A stretch of DNA of 5,682 nucleotides, taken from positions 2,334,332-2,340,013 of the forward strand of contig CP059256.1 in NCBI GenBank assembly GCA_013693755.1, written 5' to 3'. Below are positions 1 through 5,682 of this stretch, piece by piece. The notes under the pieces are model-generated. The model was not told the DNA's origin. It worked only from the letters and a program-made list of their open reading frames with translations, and ran no database searches. Position 1 is the first letter of the stretch. Each line of letters opens with the position of its first letter. Made by a program: the position numbers and the translations under genes. The stretch is from Burkholderiaceae bacterium. Lineage in GTDB: Bacteria; Pseudomonadota; Gammaproteobacteria; Burkholderiales; Burkholderiaceae_C.

Positions 1-615
1 GACCCGCAGGAGCGGGCCACGAAGGCGGGGTATGCGGGGACGGTGGATGAGTCGGTCAGCGCGGAGAACAACGTGCTTTTCGCGTTCAAGGTCGCAATGG
101 CGATACCGCGCAACATTGCCTGGCTGATGGACCCCGCCCGGCTGGATGTGGGAATCTCCCATGTGATCGGCTCCGGCCCCCTGGGCATGAATAACCTTGA
201 GGTCATGCTTGGCACGCCGACCGGATCGACGCCACCCAACGTCACCGCCGTTCGCACCTTTCCCTGCGAGGGCAGCACCGGCCTGATTCCCTACGGCCTG
301 TCCAATGCCCTGCCCAAAGACGTGAGCGCGGAGCCCGGCATGGGGCAGGTCGTCGTCGTCAACGGCGATCCGCAGTCGCTTCGCGTGACGGAGGCCAGCA
401 TCACCGGCCCCAATGGCCCGGTGCCGATTCTTGGCATCATGGGCGACGGCAACACGCCCGATCCGAGAGGCGTGCTCACGCGCGGCGCGGCAGCGGTCAT
501 CCCCGCGCCGATGACTGAGAACACCACCTACCGGGTGAGCATCAAGGGCAGCAACAAAGGTGTGCCATTCACGCAGGAGTTCAGCTTCCAGACGGGGAAG
601 GCTAGGGCCTGGTGA
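1..615 (+). CDS. CAP/SCP-domain extracellular protein, C-terminal part (5' end outside window)
   Basis: The frame is open from the first base and ends at TGA 613-615, giving about 204 residues of a larger protein. The first residues (around DPQERATKAGY, then GTVDESVSAEN) resemble the R-A-x-x-AGY...(E)xxS segment in the second half of CAP/SCP-like domains, and NIAWLMDPARLDVGI matches the later segment before the final strands. The usual HR pair at that place is RN here. From about residue 80 there is a separate, beta-rich C-terminal part (TFPCEGSTG ... TTYRVSIKG ... FTQEFSFQTG). I recall this part following CAP domains in secreted proteobacterial proteins, where NTTY-V-I-G and PF-FSF-TG are typical. 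Family knowledge suggests secretion, but the N-terminus with any signal peptide lies outside the window and no enzymatic role can be assigned. A GTG at 43 is in frame but would cut the domain, so it is not a believable start. The gene converges on the minus-strand gene at 685-1383. Confidence 0.72.
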   Translation, partial: DPQERATKAGYAGTVDESVSAENNVLFAFKVAMAIPRNIAWLMDPARLDVGISHVIGSGPLGMNNLEVMLGTPTGSTPPNVTAVRTFPCEGSTGLIPYGLSNALPKDVSAEPGMGQVVVVNGDPQSLRVTEASITGPNGPVPILGIMGDGNTPDPRGVLTRGAAAVIPAPMTENTTYRVSIKGSNKGVPFTQEFSFQTGKARAW

Positions 616-634
616 GCCCCCGAACAGGCAAAGC

Positions 635-660
635 AAAAGGCACCGAATCGGTGCCTTTTT
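635..660 (+). terminator. Strong rho-independent terminator, probably bidirectional
   Basis: A perfect 11-bp stem (AAAAGGCACCG at 635-645 with CGGTGCCTTTT at 649-659) closes a 3-base AAT loop and runs into a T tract ending at 660, 20 bases after the stop of the CAP-domain gene. On the opposite strand the same stem is followed by TTTTGCTTTG, so it can also end transcripts of the convergent minus-strand gene, whose stop codon is about 25 bases away. Placement between two convergent stop codons fits this use. Confidence 0.88.
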
Positions 661-684
661 GTTGGGAAACCAGAGCATTCAGAT

Positions 685-1383
685 TCAGGGTTGCGGGCAG
701 TTATACCAATTCGGCACCGTTGCCACCAACTCCGGAGCGGGCCACGCGCACGACGCCGTGGACAAGCGGCCCCAATACTGCTCAAGCGTACCGCCGTTGC
801 ACTGGTACGTGACCACCGGCGTCGCGCAGTAGATCGAGCAGATTTGGTAGGCGGGGACGCTCGGCAAATAGAGGTGCTCACCCACGCAGTACGCATCGGG
901 AGGCGTGGGCGACGACGCAGGCGGCGGTGCGGGCGGCGGATTGCACGCATACTGCCAGCCCACCGCATCCCACCCGCTCCAGGTCGGCCCGCTGGCGTAG
1001 CCATAGGGACAGGTCGGCGGCGGGCTCGTGGGGTTTTCCTGGCTCATCGTGCCCTTGAGGTCGATAGCGGCCATCGTGATGATGATGGGCCGGTCGGTGA
1101 TGTTGGGCAGCATCTTGGCTGCTTCGAGCACCGGAATGACGGTGTTGAGGAACTGGCGGCCTTTGGCATCGCTCTTGGCCATCTCGCGCGTGTTGGGCAG
1201 CGAAGCGTCGTTGAGCGGGTTGGGCAGGAAGCTCGGGCTGCGCTTGACGACGACCTGATCGCCAGAGGTCGCGCCCACGGGGATTTCAGCGATGCGCGGG
1301 AGGTCAGGGCCGCGCGACGTGGGCACCGGCGCGCCGCCGCAGGGGCAGGGCAAGCGGCGCTGAGCCGCCGGCCGGGGTCTCGT
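685..1383 (-). CDS. Unrecognised Cys/Trp/Pro-rich protein, probably a 5'-truncated remnant
   Basis: The frame opens just after an in-frame TGA at 1384-1386 and ends at TGA 685-687. Third codon positions are overwhelmingly G or C throughout, so I believe it is, or was, coding. There is no ATG near its beginning: the first possible start is a TTG at 1353 (222 residues) without a ribosome binding site, and the first ATG is residue 58 of that version, inside coding-like sequence. Counting from the TTG, residues 1-105 hold a moderately hydrophobic block (about 66-100) ending in RPIIITMAAIDLKG. A Pro-rich stretch follows near 108-114, then a tail with eight Cys (115, 137, 156, 172, 176, 185, 202, 219), six Trp and a PPPAPPP-type linker at 139-152. 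Such a tail suggests a disulfide-rich extracellular protein, yet no signal peptide is present, which supports loss of the 5' end. The CPYGYASG element loosely recalls Cys-rich pilus-tip or tail proteins; this is weak inference. I do not recognise the family. Confidence 0.6.
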   Translation of the reverse strand, partial: TRPRPAAQRRLPCPCGGAPVPTSRGPDLPRIAEIPVGATSGDQVVVKRSPSFLPNPLNDASLPNTREMAKSDAKGRQFLNTVIPVLEAAKMLPNITDRPIIITMAAIDLKGTMSQENPTSPPPTCPYGYASGPTWSGWDAVGWQYACNPPPAPPPASSPTPPDAYCVGEHLYLPSVPAYQICSIYCATPVVTYQCNGGTLEQYWGRLSTASCAWPAPELVATVPNWYNCPQP

Positions 1384-1394
1384 TCAGCCGAGGC

Positions 1395-2465
1395 TCAGCC
1401 CAGCGCCTTGAGCACCGCATCCCCCATCTGCACGGTGCCGACCTTGGTGGTGCCTTCGCTCCAGATGTCGGGGGTGCGCAGGCCCTGGGCCAGCACGGCC
1501 TTCACCGCAGCTTCGATGCGATCGGCGGCTTCGGGTTGGTTGAGGCTGAAGCGCAGCATCATGGCCGCGCTCAGGATGGTGGCCAGCGGGTTGGCGATGC
1601 CCTGGCCGGCGATGTCGGGTGCGCTGCCGTGGCTGGGCTCGTACAGGCCCTGGTTCTTCGCGTTCAGGCTGGCCGAGGGCAGCATGCCGATGGAGCCGGT
1701 GAGCATGGAGGCTTCGTCGGAGAGGATGTCGCCGAACATGTTGCCGGTGACGATGACGTCGAACTTCTTGGGCGCCTTGACGAGCTGCATGGCGGCGTTG
1801 TCCACATACATGTGTTCGAGCGTGACGTCCGGGTAGTCGCGGGCGACCTCGGTGACGACGTCCTTCCACAGCTGGAAGGTCTCGAGCACGTTGGCCTTGT
1901 CCACGCTGGTGACTTTCTTGTTGCGCTTGCGCGCGGCCTGGAAGGCGACATGGGCGATGCGCTCGATCTCCGGGCGGCTGTAGCGCATGGTGTCGAAGGC
2001 TTCCTCGGCACCGGGGAAATGGCCGTCGGTGGCAACGCGGCGGCCGCGCGGCTGGCCGAAGTAGATGTCGCCGGTGAGTTCGCGGATGATGAGGATGTCC
2101 AGCCCCGCAATGAGTTCGGGCTTGAGGCTGGAGGCGCCGACGAGTTGCTCGTAGCAGATGGCCGGGCGGAAGTTGGCGAACAGGCCGAGGTGCTTGCGCA
2201 GGCCGAGAATGGCCTGCTCGGGGCGCAGCGCGCGCTCGAGCGTGTCGTACTTCCAGTCGCCCACGGCGCCGAAGAGCACGGCGTCGGCCTCGCGCGCAAG
2301 CCGGAGCGTGGCATCGGGCAGCGGGTGGCCGCTGGCCTCATAGGCGGCACCGCCCACGGGGGCGTGCTCCATCTCCAGACCCAGCCCCAGCGCCTTGAGC
2401 ACCTTGACCGCTTCGGCGACGATTTCGGTGCCGATGCCGTCACCGGGAAGAACTGCGATTTTCAT
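1395..2465 (-). CDS. leuB: 3-isopropylmalate dehydrogenase
   Basis: LeuB oxidises and decarboxylates (2R,3S)-3-isopropylmalate with NAD+ in the cytoplasm, the third dedicated step of leucine synthesis. The 356-residue product has the usual family length. It begins with the nucleotide-site strand [14 protein letters not shown] (1-14) and has VGDWKYD (69-74), the substrate-binding arginines in [21 protein letters not shown] (80-100), [10 protein letters not shown] with catalytic Tyr135 (128-137), and VDKANVLE with catalytic Lys190. The metal-binding aspartates are in YVDNAAM (Asp222) and [13 protein letters not shown] (Asp246, Asp250), and the adenine-binding loop is [18 protein letters not shown] (276-293). 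Residue roles follow from characterised bacterial IPMDHs. The start ATG (2463-2465) is the canonical family start, although I see no clear Shine-Dalgarno before it. It lies 93 bp after leuD, consistent with cotranscription. No frameshift is seen. Confidence 0.97.
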   Translation of the reverse strand: MKIAVLPGDGIGTEIVAEAVKVLKALGLGLEMEHAPVGGAAYEASGHPLPDATLRLAREADAVLFGAVGDWKYDTLERALRPEQAILGLRKHLGLFANFRPAICYEQLVGASSLKPELIAGLDILIIRELTGDIYFGQPRGRRVATDGHFPGAEEAFDTMRYSRPEIERIAHVAFQAARKRNKKVTSVDKANVLETFQLWKDVVTEVARDYPDVTLEHMYVDNAAMQLVKAPKKFDVIVTGNMFGDILSDEASMLTGSIGMLPSASLNAKNQGLYEPSHGSAPDIAGQGIANPLATILSAAMMLRFSLNQPEAADRIEAAVKAVLAQGLRTPDIWSEGTTKVGTVQMGDAVLKALG

Positions 2466-2525
2466 GGTGTATCAAAGAGTAGCGCAACCTCACCGGTTGG
2501 CGCTGGGGTGGCAGGGGAAACGTTC

Positions 2526-2558
2526 AAAAATGTGCTACGGCACGCGCCGCGGGCGCGC
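2526..2558 (-). terminator. Weak hairpins plus T run after leuD
   Basis: Directly after the leuD stop, a 6-bp stem (2543-2548 with 2552-2557, 3-base loop) overlaps an alternative 4-bp GTGC/GCAC stem (2532-2535 with 2540-2543) that is followed in the minus direction by ATTTTT (2526-2531). The stems are short, so this is at best an attenuating or 3'-end signal between leuD and leuB. I would not claim that it separates them into two operons. Confidence 0.25.
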
Positions 2559-3209
2559 TCAGCTGGACAGCGTGTGCGCAAGCCACGGCTTGGTGGCCAG
2601 GCGCTGGGCTTCGAAGGCGGCGATTTTGTCCTTGTGGCGCAGCGTCAGGCCGATGTCGTCGAAGCCGTTGAGCAGGCAGTACTTGCGGAACGGGTTGACC
2701 TCGAAGGATTTCCTCGCCCTGGGGTTTGACGATGACCTGGCGCTCGAGGTCGATGGTGAGTTCATAGCCCGGGAAGGCCGCCACCTCGTTGAACAGGCCA
2801 TCGACCACCGACTCGGCCAGCACGATGGGCAGCAGGCCGTTCTTGAAGCAGTTGTTGAAGAAGATGTCGGCAAAGCTCGGCGCGATCAGCGCGCGAAAGC
2901 CGTACTGCTCGAGCGCCCAGGGGCGTGCTCGCGACTGGAGCCGCAGCCAAAGTTCTTGCGTGCCAGCAGCACCGAGGCGCCGTGGTAGCGCGGCTGGTTG
3001 AGCACGAAATCCGGGTTGGGCCGACGCTGGCTCTCGGGCACGCCGGGCTGGCCGGGCTGGTCGAGGTAGCGCCACTCGTCGAAGAGATTGGGGCCGAAGC
3101 CGGTCTTGCGGATGGACTTGAGGAACTGCTTGGGGATGATGGCGTCGGTGTCGACGTTCTCGCGGTCCATCGGGGCGACGAGCCCCTTGTGCACGGTGAA
3201 TTTTTGCAT
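2559..3209 (-). CDS. leuD: 3-isopropylmalate dehydratase small subunit, interrupted by two apparent frameshifts
   Basis: LeuD is the small (swivelling-domain) subunit that pairs with LeuC to isomerise 2- to 3-isopropylmalate. The start ATG at 3207-3209 begins [20 protein letters not shown], a canonical family N-terminus, with GAGG at 3215-3218 five bases upstream. The first frame runs through the conserved [12 protein letters not shown] (to residue 97), then goes out of frame and would stop at 2886-2888. The homologous sequence continues in another frame from [24 protein letters not shown] to about PQGEE (near 2710). It then returns to the original frame at [14 protein letters not shown] and ends at TGA 2559-2561. 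The first break is at a run of four C in the sense strand (2920-2923), where five would restore HAPWALEQ. The second is at about 2706-2708, where two missing bases (or one extra) would restore it. Summing the pieces gives about 216-217 residues, the normal family size. All protein blocks are well conserved, so I favour sequencing error over a decayed gene, but a pseudogene cannot be excluded. Confidence 0.9.
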
Positions 3210-3221
3210 GACAGCCTCGTG

Positions 3222-3242
3222 GGCGCGCTGCTGCAGCGCGCC
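3222..3242 (-). other. Perfect GC hairpin just upstream of the leuD ribosome binding site
   Basis: A 9-bp perfect stem (3222-3230 with 3234-3242) with a 3-base loop ends three bases before the GAGG ribosome binding site of leuD. A second 7-bp stem (3261-3267 with 3273-3279) lies just upstream in the transcript and is followed about nine bases later by a T run. The structures occupy most of the 94-bp gap between the lipoprotein gene and leuD. They could stabilise an upstream transcript end or affect leuD translation, but hairpins arise easily at this base composition. Confidence 0.35.
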
Positions 3243-3303
3243 GCGGAAAAACCAGGGCCAGCGCGGCAGGCCGCCGCGCCAGCACCCCGGCAACCAGCGC
3301 AGC

Positions 3304-3438
3304 TTACTTGGTGGCGGCCTTCTCGATGGCCGAGCCCGCCTTCTGCACGTCTTCGCCCACGCCACGGACGGTGTTGCAGCCGCTGAGGCCGGCGAGCAGG
3401 CCGAGGGCGGCGACGAGGGTGATCAGCGAGGTCTTCAT
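3304..3438 (-). CDS. Entericidin EcnA/EcnB-family small lipoprotein
   Basis: A 44-codon gene runs from ATG 3436-3438 to TAA 3304-3306, preceded by a strong AAAGGAG seven bases upstream. The product has a lysine near its N-terminus (MKTSL), a hydrophobic segment to about residue 18, and a lipobox LSGC with the lipidated Cys21. The 24-residue mature peptide begins [20 protein letters not shown], which closely fits the entericidin family. Family knowledge predicts a lipoprotein exported through Sec, cleaved by signal peptidase II and anchored in the envelope; Asn at position +2 does not suggest inner-membrane retention. In E. coli the related EcnA/EcnB pair was described as an antidote/toxin, but single copies like this one have no settled role. 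It lies 24 bp after leuC and 94 bp before leuD on the same strand, so it is probably cotranscribed with the leucine genes. There is no second entericidin copy in the window. Confidence 0.92.
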   Translation of the reverse strand: MKTSLITLVAALGLLAGLSGCNTVRGVGEDVQKAGSAIEKAATK

Positions 3439-3462
3439 GGGAAAGCTCCTTTCTTTCAGAGG

Positions 3463-4923
3463 TCAGGCAAACGAACGCACGTCGACGAAATGCCCGTGCA
3501 CGGCAGCGGCGGCGGCCATGGCGGGCGAAACCAGGTGGGTGCGGCCGCCGGCACCCTGGCGGCCCTCGAAGTTGCGGTTGCTGGTGGAGGCGCAGCGCTC
3601 GCCGGGCTCGAGCCGGTCGGCGTTCATGGCCAGGCACATGGAGCAGCCGGGCTCGCGCCACTCGAAGCCGGCGGCGCGGAAGATTTCGTGCAGGCCTTCG
3701 CGCTCGGCCTGTTCCTTCACCTGGCCGGAGCCGGGCACCACCATGGCCAGCCTGACGTTGCGCGCCACCTTGCGGCCGAGTTTCTTCACCACCGCGGCGG
3801 CTTCGCGCATGTCTTCGATGCGCGAGTTGGTGCACGAGCCGATGAACACCTTGTCGATGGTGATGTCGGTCATGGGCTTACCGGGGTCGAGCGCCATGTA
3901 GGTCAGCGCGCGTTCGATGGCGCCGCGCTTGACCGGGTCGCGCTCGCGGTCGGGGTCGGGCACGCGGCCGTCGATGCCGGTGACCATCTCGGGCGAGGTG
4001 CCCCAGGTGACCTGCGGCACGATCTGCGCGGCGTCGAGTTCGACCACGGCGTCGAAATGCGCGCCCGGGTCGCTGTGCAGCGTGCGCCAGTGGGCGACCG
4101 CCTGGTCCCACTCGGGGCCGCCGGCGAAGCGGCCGCTGACGGCATCGGTGCCGGGCGCCAGCAGGCGGCCGCGCACGTAGTCGATGGTCTTGTCATCCAC
4201 CGCCACCAGGCCGGCGCGGGCGCCCGCCTCGATGGCCATGTTGCACACTGTCATGCGGCCTTCCATGGAGAGCGCGCGGATGGCGCTGCCGCCGAATTCG
4301 ATGGTGTAGCCGGTGCCGCCTGCGGTGCCGATCTTGCCGATGATGGCGAGCACGATGTCCTTGGCGGTCACGCCCGGCGCGGTCTGGCCCTCCACGCGCA
4401 CCAGCATGTTCTTGGCCTTCTTGGCCAGCAGCGTCTGCGTGGCCAGCACATGCTCGACCTCGCTCGTGCCGATGCCGTGCGCGAGCGCGCCGAAGGCGCC
4501 GTGGGTGGAGGTGTGCGAGTCGCCGCAGACGACGGTCATGCCCGGCAGCGTGGCACCGCTCTCAGGCCCGATGACGTGCACGATGCCCTGGCGCTTGCTC
4601 AGGAAGGGGAAGAAGGCGGCCGCGCCGAAGCTGCGGATGTTGGCGTCGAGCGTGACGACCTGCTCGCGGCTGATGGGGTCGGCGATGCCGTCGTAGCCGC
4701 GCTCCCAGCCGGTGGTGGGGGTGTTGTGGTCGGCGGTGGCCACCACGGAACTCACGCGCCAGACCTTGCGACCCGCTTCGCGCAGCCCTTCGAAGGCCTG
4801 CGGGCTGGTGACCTCGTGCACGAGATGGCGGTCGATGTAGAGGATGGCGGTGCCGTCTTCCTCGGTGTGGACGACGTGCTCGTCCCAGAGCTTGTCGTAA
4901 AGCGTGCGTGCGGCCTGGGTCAT
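3463..4923 (-). CDS. leuC: 3-isopropylmalate dehydratase large subunit
   Basis: LeuC is the aconitase-superfamily subunit carrying the 4Fe-4S cluster. With LeuD it isomerises 2-isopropylmalate to 3-isopropylmalate in the cytoplasm. The 486-residue product is slightly longer than the usual 465-475. It shows the canonical N-terminus ([14 protein letters not shown]), [18 protein letters not shown] (31-48), ATADHNTPT (62-70), [15 protein letters not shown] (131-145) and [12 protein letters not shown] (152-163). The three predicted cluster ligands are Cys364 (GSCTNSR) and Cys427/Cys430 (GCSMCLAMN), followed by the substrate-region motif [14 protein letters not shown] (444-457). The start ATG 4921-4923 matches the family start, but the bases before it (CATCCTTCC) contain no recognisable Shine-Dalgarno. 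The gene is intact, without frameshifts. It is the first gene of the leucine cluster, separated from gltA by 271 bp. Confidence 0.97.
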   Translation of the reverse strand: MTQAARTLYDKLWDEHVVHTEEDGTAILYIDRHLVHEVTSPQAFEGLREAGRKVWRVSSVVATADHNTPTTGWERGYDGIADPISREQVVTLDANIRSFGAAAFFPFLSKRQGIVHVIGPESGATLPGMTVVCGDSHTSTHGAFGALAHGIGTSEVEHVLATQTLLAKKAKNMLVRVEGQTAPGVTAKDIVLAIIGKIGTAGGTGYTIEFGGSAIRALSMEGRMTVCNMAIEAGARAGLVAVDDKTIDYVRGRLLAPGTDAVSGRFAGGPEWDQAVAHWRTLHSDPGAHFDAVVELDAAQIVPQVTWGTSPEMVTGIDGRVPDPDRERDPVKRGAIERALTYMALDPGKPMTDITIDKVFIGSCTNSRIEDMREAAAVVKKLGRKVARNVRLAMVVPGSGQVKEQAEREGLHEIFRAAGFEWREPGCSMCLAMNADRLEPGERCASTSNRNFEGRQGAGGRTHLVSPAMAAAAAVHGHFVDVRSFA

Positions 4924-5104
4924 GGAAGGATGTGCTGCGCTACGGTGGCGGAAGGGACTTGATTTTAATCGGGCGGGGCCTGCGGTGCCGGCGGCGGCTG
5001 CCCGGGGCGCTCAGGCCGCCCGAGGCGAGGGGTTTTGAAAAATACCCCGGAACCCCAGCGTCAACCGGTCGGTGGTTGCTATCAAAAATGACCATTCAGA
5101 ACGA
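4924..5104 (-). promoter_or_regulatory. leuC upstream region; probable location of the leu promoter, no site resolved
   Basis: This is the gene-free stretch between the likely gltA terminator and leuC, where a promoter for the leucine cluster would be expected. In the minus direction I see a -35-like TTGACG (5059-5064) with a TATTTT (5039-5044) only 14 bases away, and a separate TAAAAT (4962-4967) about 38 bases before the leuC ATG without a matching -35. None is convincing. There is no leucine-codon-rich leader peptide and no clear attenuator. The phrase ATTTTTGATAGC (5079-5090 region) resembles a sequence I recall as part of dispersed intergenic repeats in Comamonadaceae, but the rest of such a repeat is not visible. 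Confidence 0.3.
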
Positions 5105-5138
5105 CACCGCCCGCCCTCGGGGGTGCGGGCGGGCGGTG
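5105..5138 (-). terminator. Probable gltA terminator hairpin
   Basis: A perfect 12-bp GC-rich stem (CACCGCCCGCCC at 5105-5116 with GGGCGGGCGGTG at 5127-5138) closes a 10-base loop, 56 bases after the gltA stop. In the minus direction it is followed by TCGTTCTG, a poor T tract, with a TTTTT run some 15 bases further on. A less perfect nested hairpin (5148-5154 with 5180-5186, inner stem 5158-5163 with 5170-5175) lies between it and the stop codon. Stability and position favour a transcript-end role; the weak T tract limits certainty. Confidence 0.55.
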
Positions 5139-5194
5139 CCTGGCGCGGCTGCGGCGGCCCGCCGGTGGAGGCGGGACGTCCGCAGCGGCCGCGT

Positions 5195-5682
5195 TCAGCG
5201 TTGTTCGAGCGGCTTGACGTCGCGGCGCGCCGAGCCGGTGTAGAGCTGACGCGGGCGGCCGATCTTGTACTCGGGGTCGGCCAGCATCTCGTTGAGCTGG
5301 GCGATCCAGCCCACGGTGCGCGCCAGCGCGAAGATGCCGGTGAACAGGCTGGTGGGGATGCCGATGGCGCGCTGCACGATGCCGGAGTAGAAGTCCACGT
5401 TCGGGTAGAGCTTGCGCTGCACGAAGTAGTCGTCCTCGAGGGCGATCTTCTCGAGCTGCTTGGCCAGCTTGAACAGCGGGTCGTTCTCCAGGCCGAGCTC
5501 CTGCAGCACCTCGTTGCAGGTTTCCTGCATGAGCTTGGCGCGCGGGTCGTAGTTCTTGTAGACGCGGTGGCCGAAGCCCATGAGCTTGACACCCGAGCTC
5601 TTGTCCTTGACCTGCTCCATGAACTGCCCGACCTTGGCCACGCCGCCCTGGCGCTGGATGTCTTCGAGCATGTTCAGGCAGG
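5195..5682 (-). CDS. gltA: Citrate synthase, C-terminal part (5' end outside window)
   Basis: Citrate synthase condenses acetyl-CoA with oxaloacetate to form citrate, the entry step of the TCA cycle. The visible 161 residues run from the right edge ([13 protein letters not shown]) to TGA 5195-5197. They include [17 protein letters not shown], whose His is the counterpart of the second active-site His of E. coli GltA (His305), and [11 protein letters not shown], whose Asp corresponds to the catalytic Asp362. The first active-site His lies outside the window. The C-terminal WIAQLNEML..., [10 protein letters not shown] and the Arg-rich end match the proteobacterial type II (hexameric) enzyme. 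The ATG at 5669-5671 is an internal Met, not the start. The gene is upstream of leuC on the same strand, with hairpins between them that argue for separate transcripts. Confidence 0.96.
   Translation of the reverse strand, partial: CLNMLEDIQRQGGVAKVGQFMEQVKDKSSGVKLMGFGHRVYKNYDPRAKLMQETCNEVLQELGLENDPLFKLAKQLEKIALEDDYFVQRKLYPNVDFYSGIVQRAIGIPTSLFTGIFALARTVGWIAQLNEMLADPEYKIGRPRQLYTGSARRDVKPLEQR

Noticed and set aside
691..1836. Plus-strand open frame of 381 codons across the unknown gene and leuB
   Set aside because: Arg/Ala-rich composition and crossing of two minus-strand coding regions mark it as a shadow frame.
2700..2930. Programmed ribosomal frameshifting in leuD
   Set aside because: Two shifts in opposite directions would be needed, no canonical slippery heptamer or pause structure is evident, and I know of no such mechanism in LeuD.
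3088..4962. Very long plus-strand open frame (624 codons) opposite leuC and leuD, and another (397 codons) opposite leuB
   Set aside because: They are antisense to clearly homologous genes; their Ala/Gly/His/Val-rich, low-complexity products are typical of GC-rich shadow frames.
5039..5064. TTGACG/TATTTT pair as the leuC promoter
   Set aside because: The 14-base spacer is too short for a good sigma-70 promoter and the -10 matches only four of six bases.
4942..5095. Minus-strand 51-codon frame upstream of leuC as a possible leu leader peptide
   Set aside because: It has only a few scattered Leu codons, an Arg/Pro-rich end, no ribosome site and no attenuator structure after it.
1..5682. tRNA, rRNA, CRISPR array, insertion sequence or attachment site
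   Set aside because: I saw no cloverleaf-like sequence, regularly spaced repeats, transposase or integrase coding, or terminal inverted repeats.

Overview
The window looks like a chromosomal segment of a high-G+C betaproteobacterium, most likely Burkholderiales and probably Comamonadaceae-like. I base this on protein sequence style and on the gene order gltA - leuC - small entericidin-type lipoprotein - leuD - leuB, all on the minus strand, which I recall as typical of that group. No database search was possible.

Right part (about 1395-5682, minus strand). The 3' end of gltA (citrate synthase) runs in from the right edge. A GC-rich intergenic region of about 270 bp follows, with two hairpins; the second is a plausible gltA terminator. 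Then comes the leucine cluster. leuC encodes the large subunit of isopropylmalate isomerase. A 44-codon entericidin-like lipoprotein gene follows. leuD encodes the isomerase small subunit but is broken by two apparent frameshifts as written. leuB encodes 3-isopropylmalate dehydrogenase. LeuC+LeuD convert 2-isopropylmalate to 3-isopropylmalate, and LeuB oxidises this to the precursor of 4-methyl-2-oxopentanoate, so the cluster covers two consecutive steps of leucine synthesis. leuA is not in the window.

Left part (1-1390). This does not look like the usual downstream neighbourhood of leuB. Eleven bases after the leuB stop a reading frame with strong coding character opens on the minus strand. 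It has no convincing start and no signal peptide, and ends in a Cys/Trp/Pro-rich tail, so it looks like the 3' remnant of a larger secreted or surface-protein gene. It converges on the 3' end of a plus-strand gene whose product resembles secreted CAP/SCP-domain proteins. A strong, probably bidirectional, rho-independent terminator lies between them.

Most of the window is ordinary core metabolism. Points deserving a second look are the two leuD frameshifts, which lie at or next to short C/G runs and restore the original frame (sequencing error or real pseudogene), and the abrupt junction downstream of leuB with its unrecognised Cys-rich remnant. I see no convincing evidence of a new multi-gene system.
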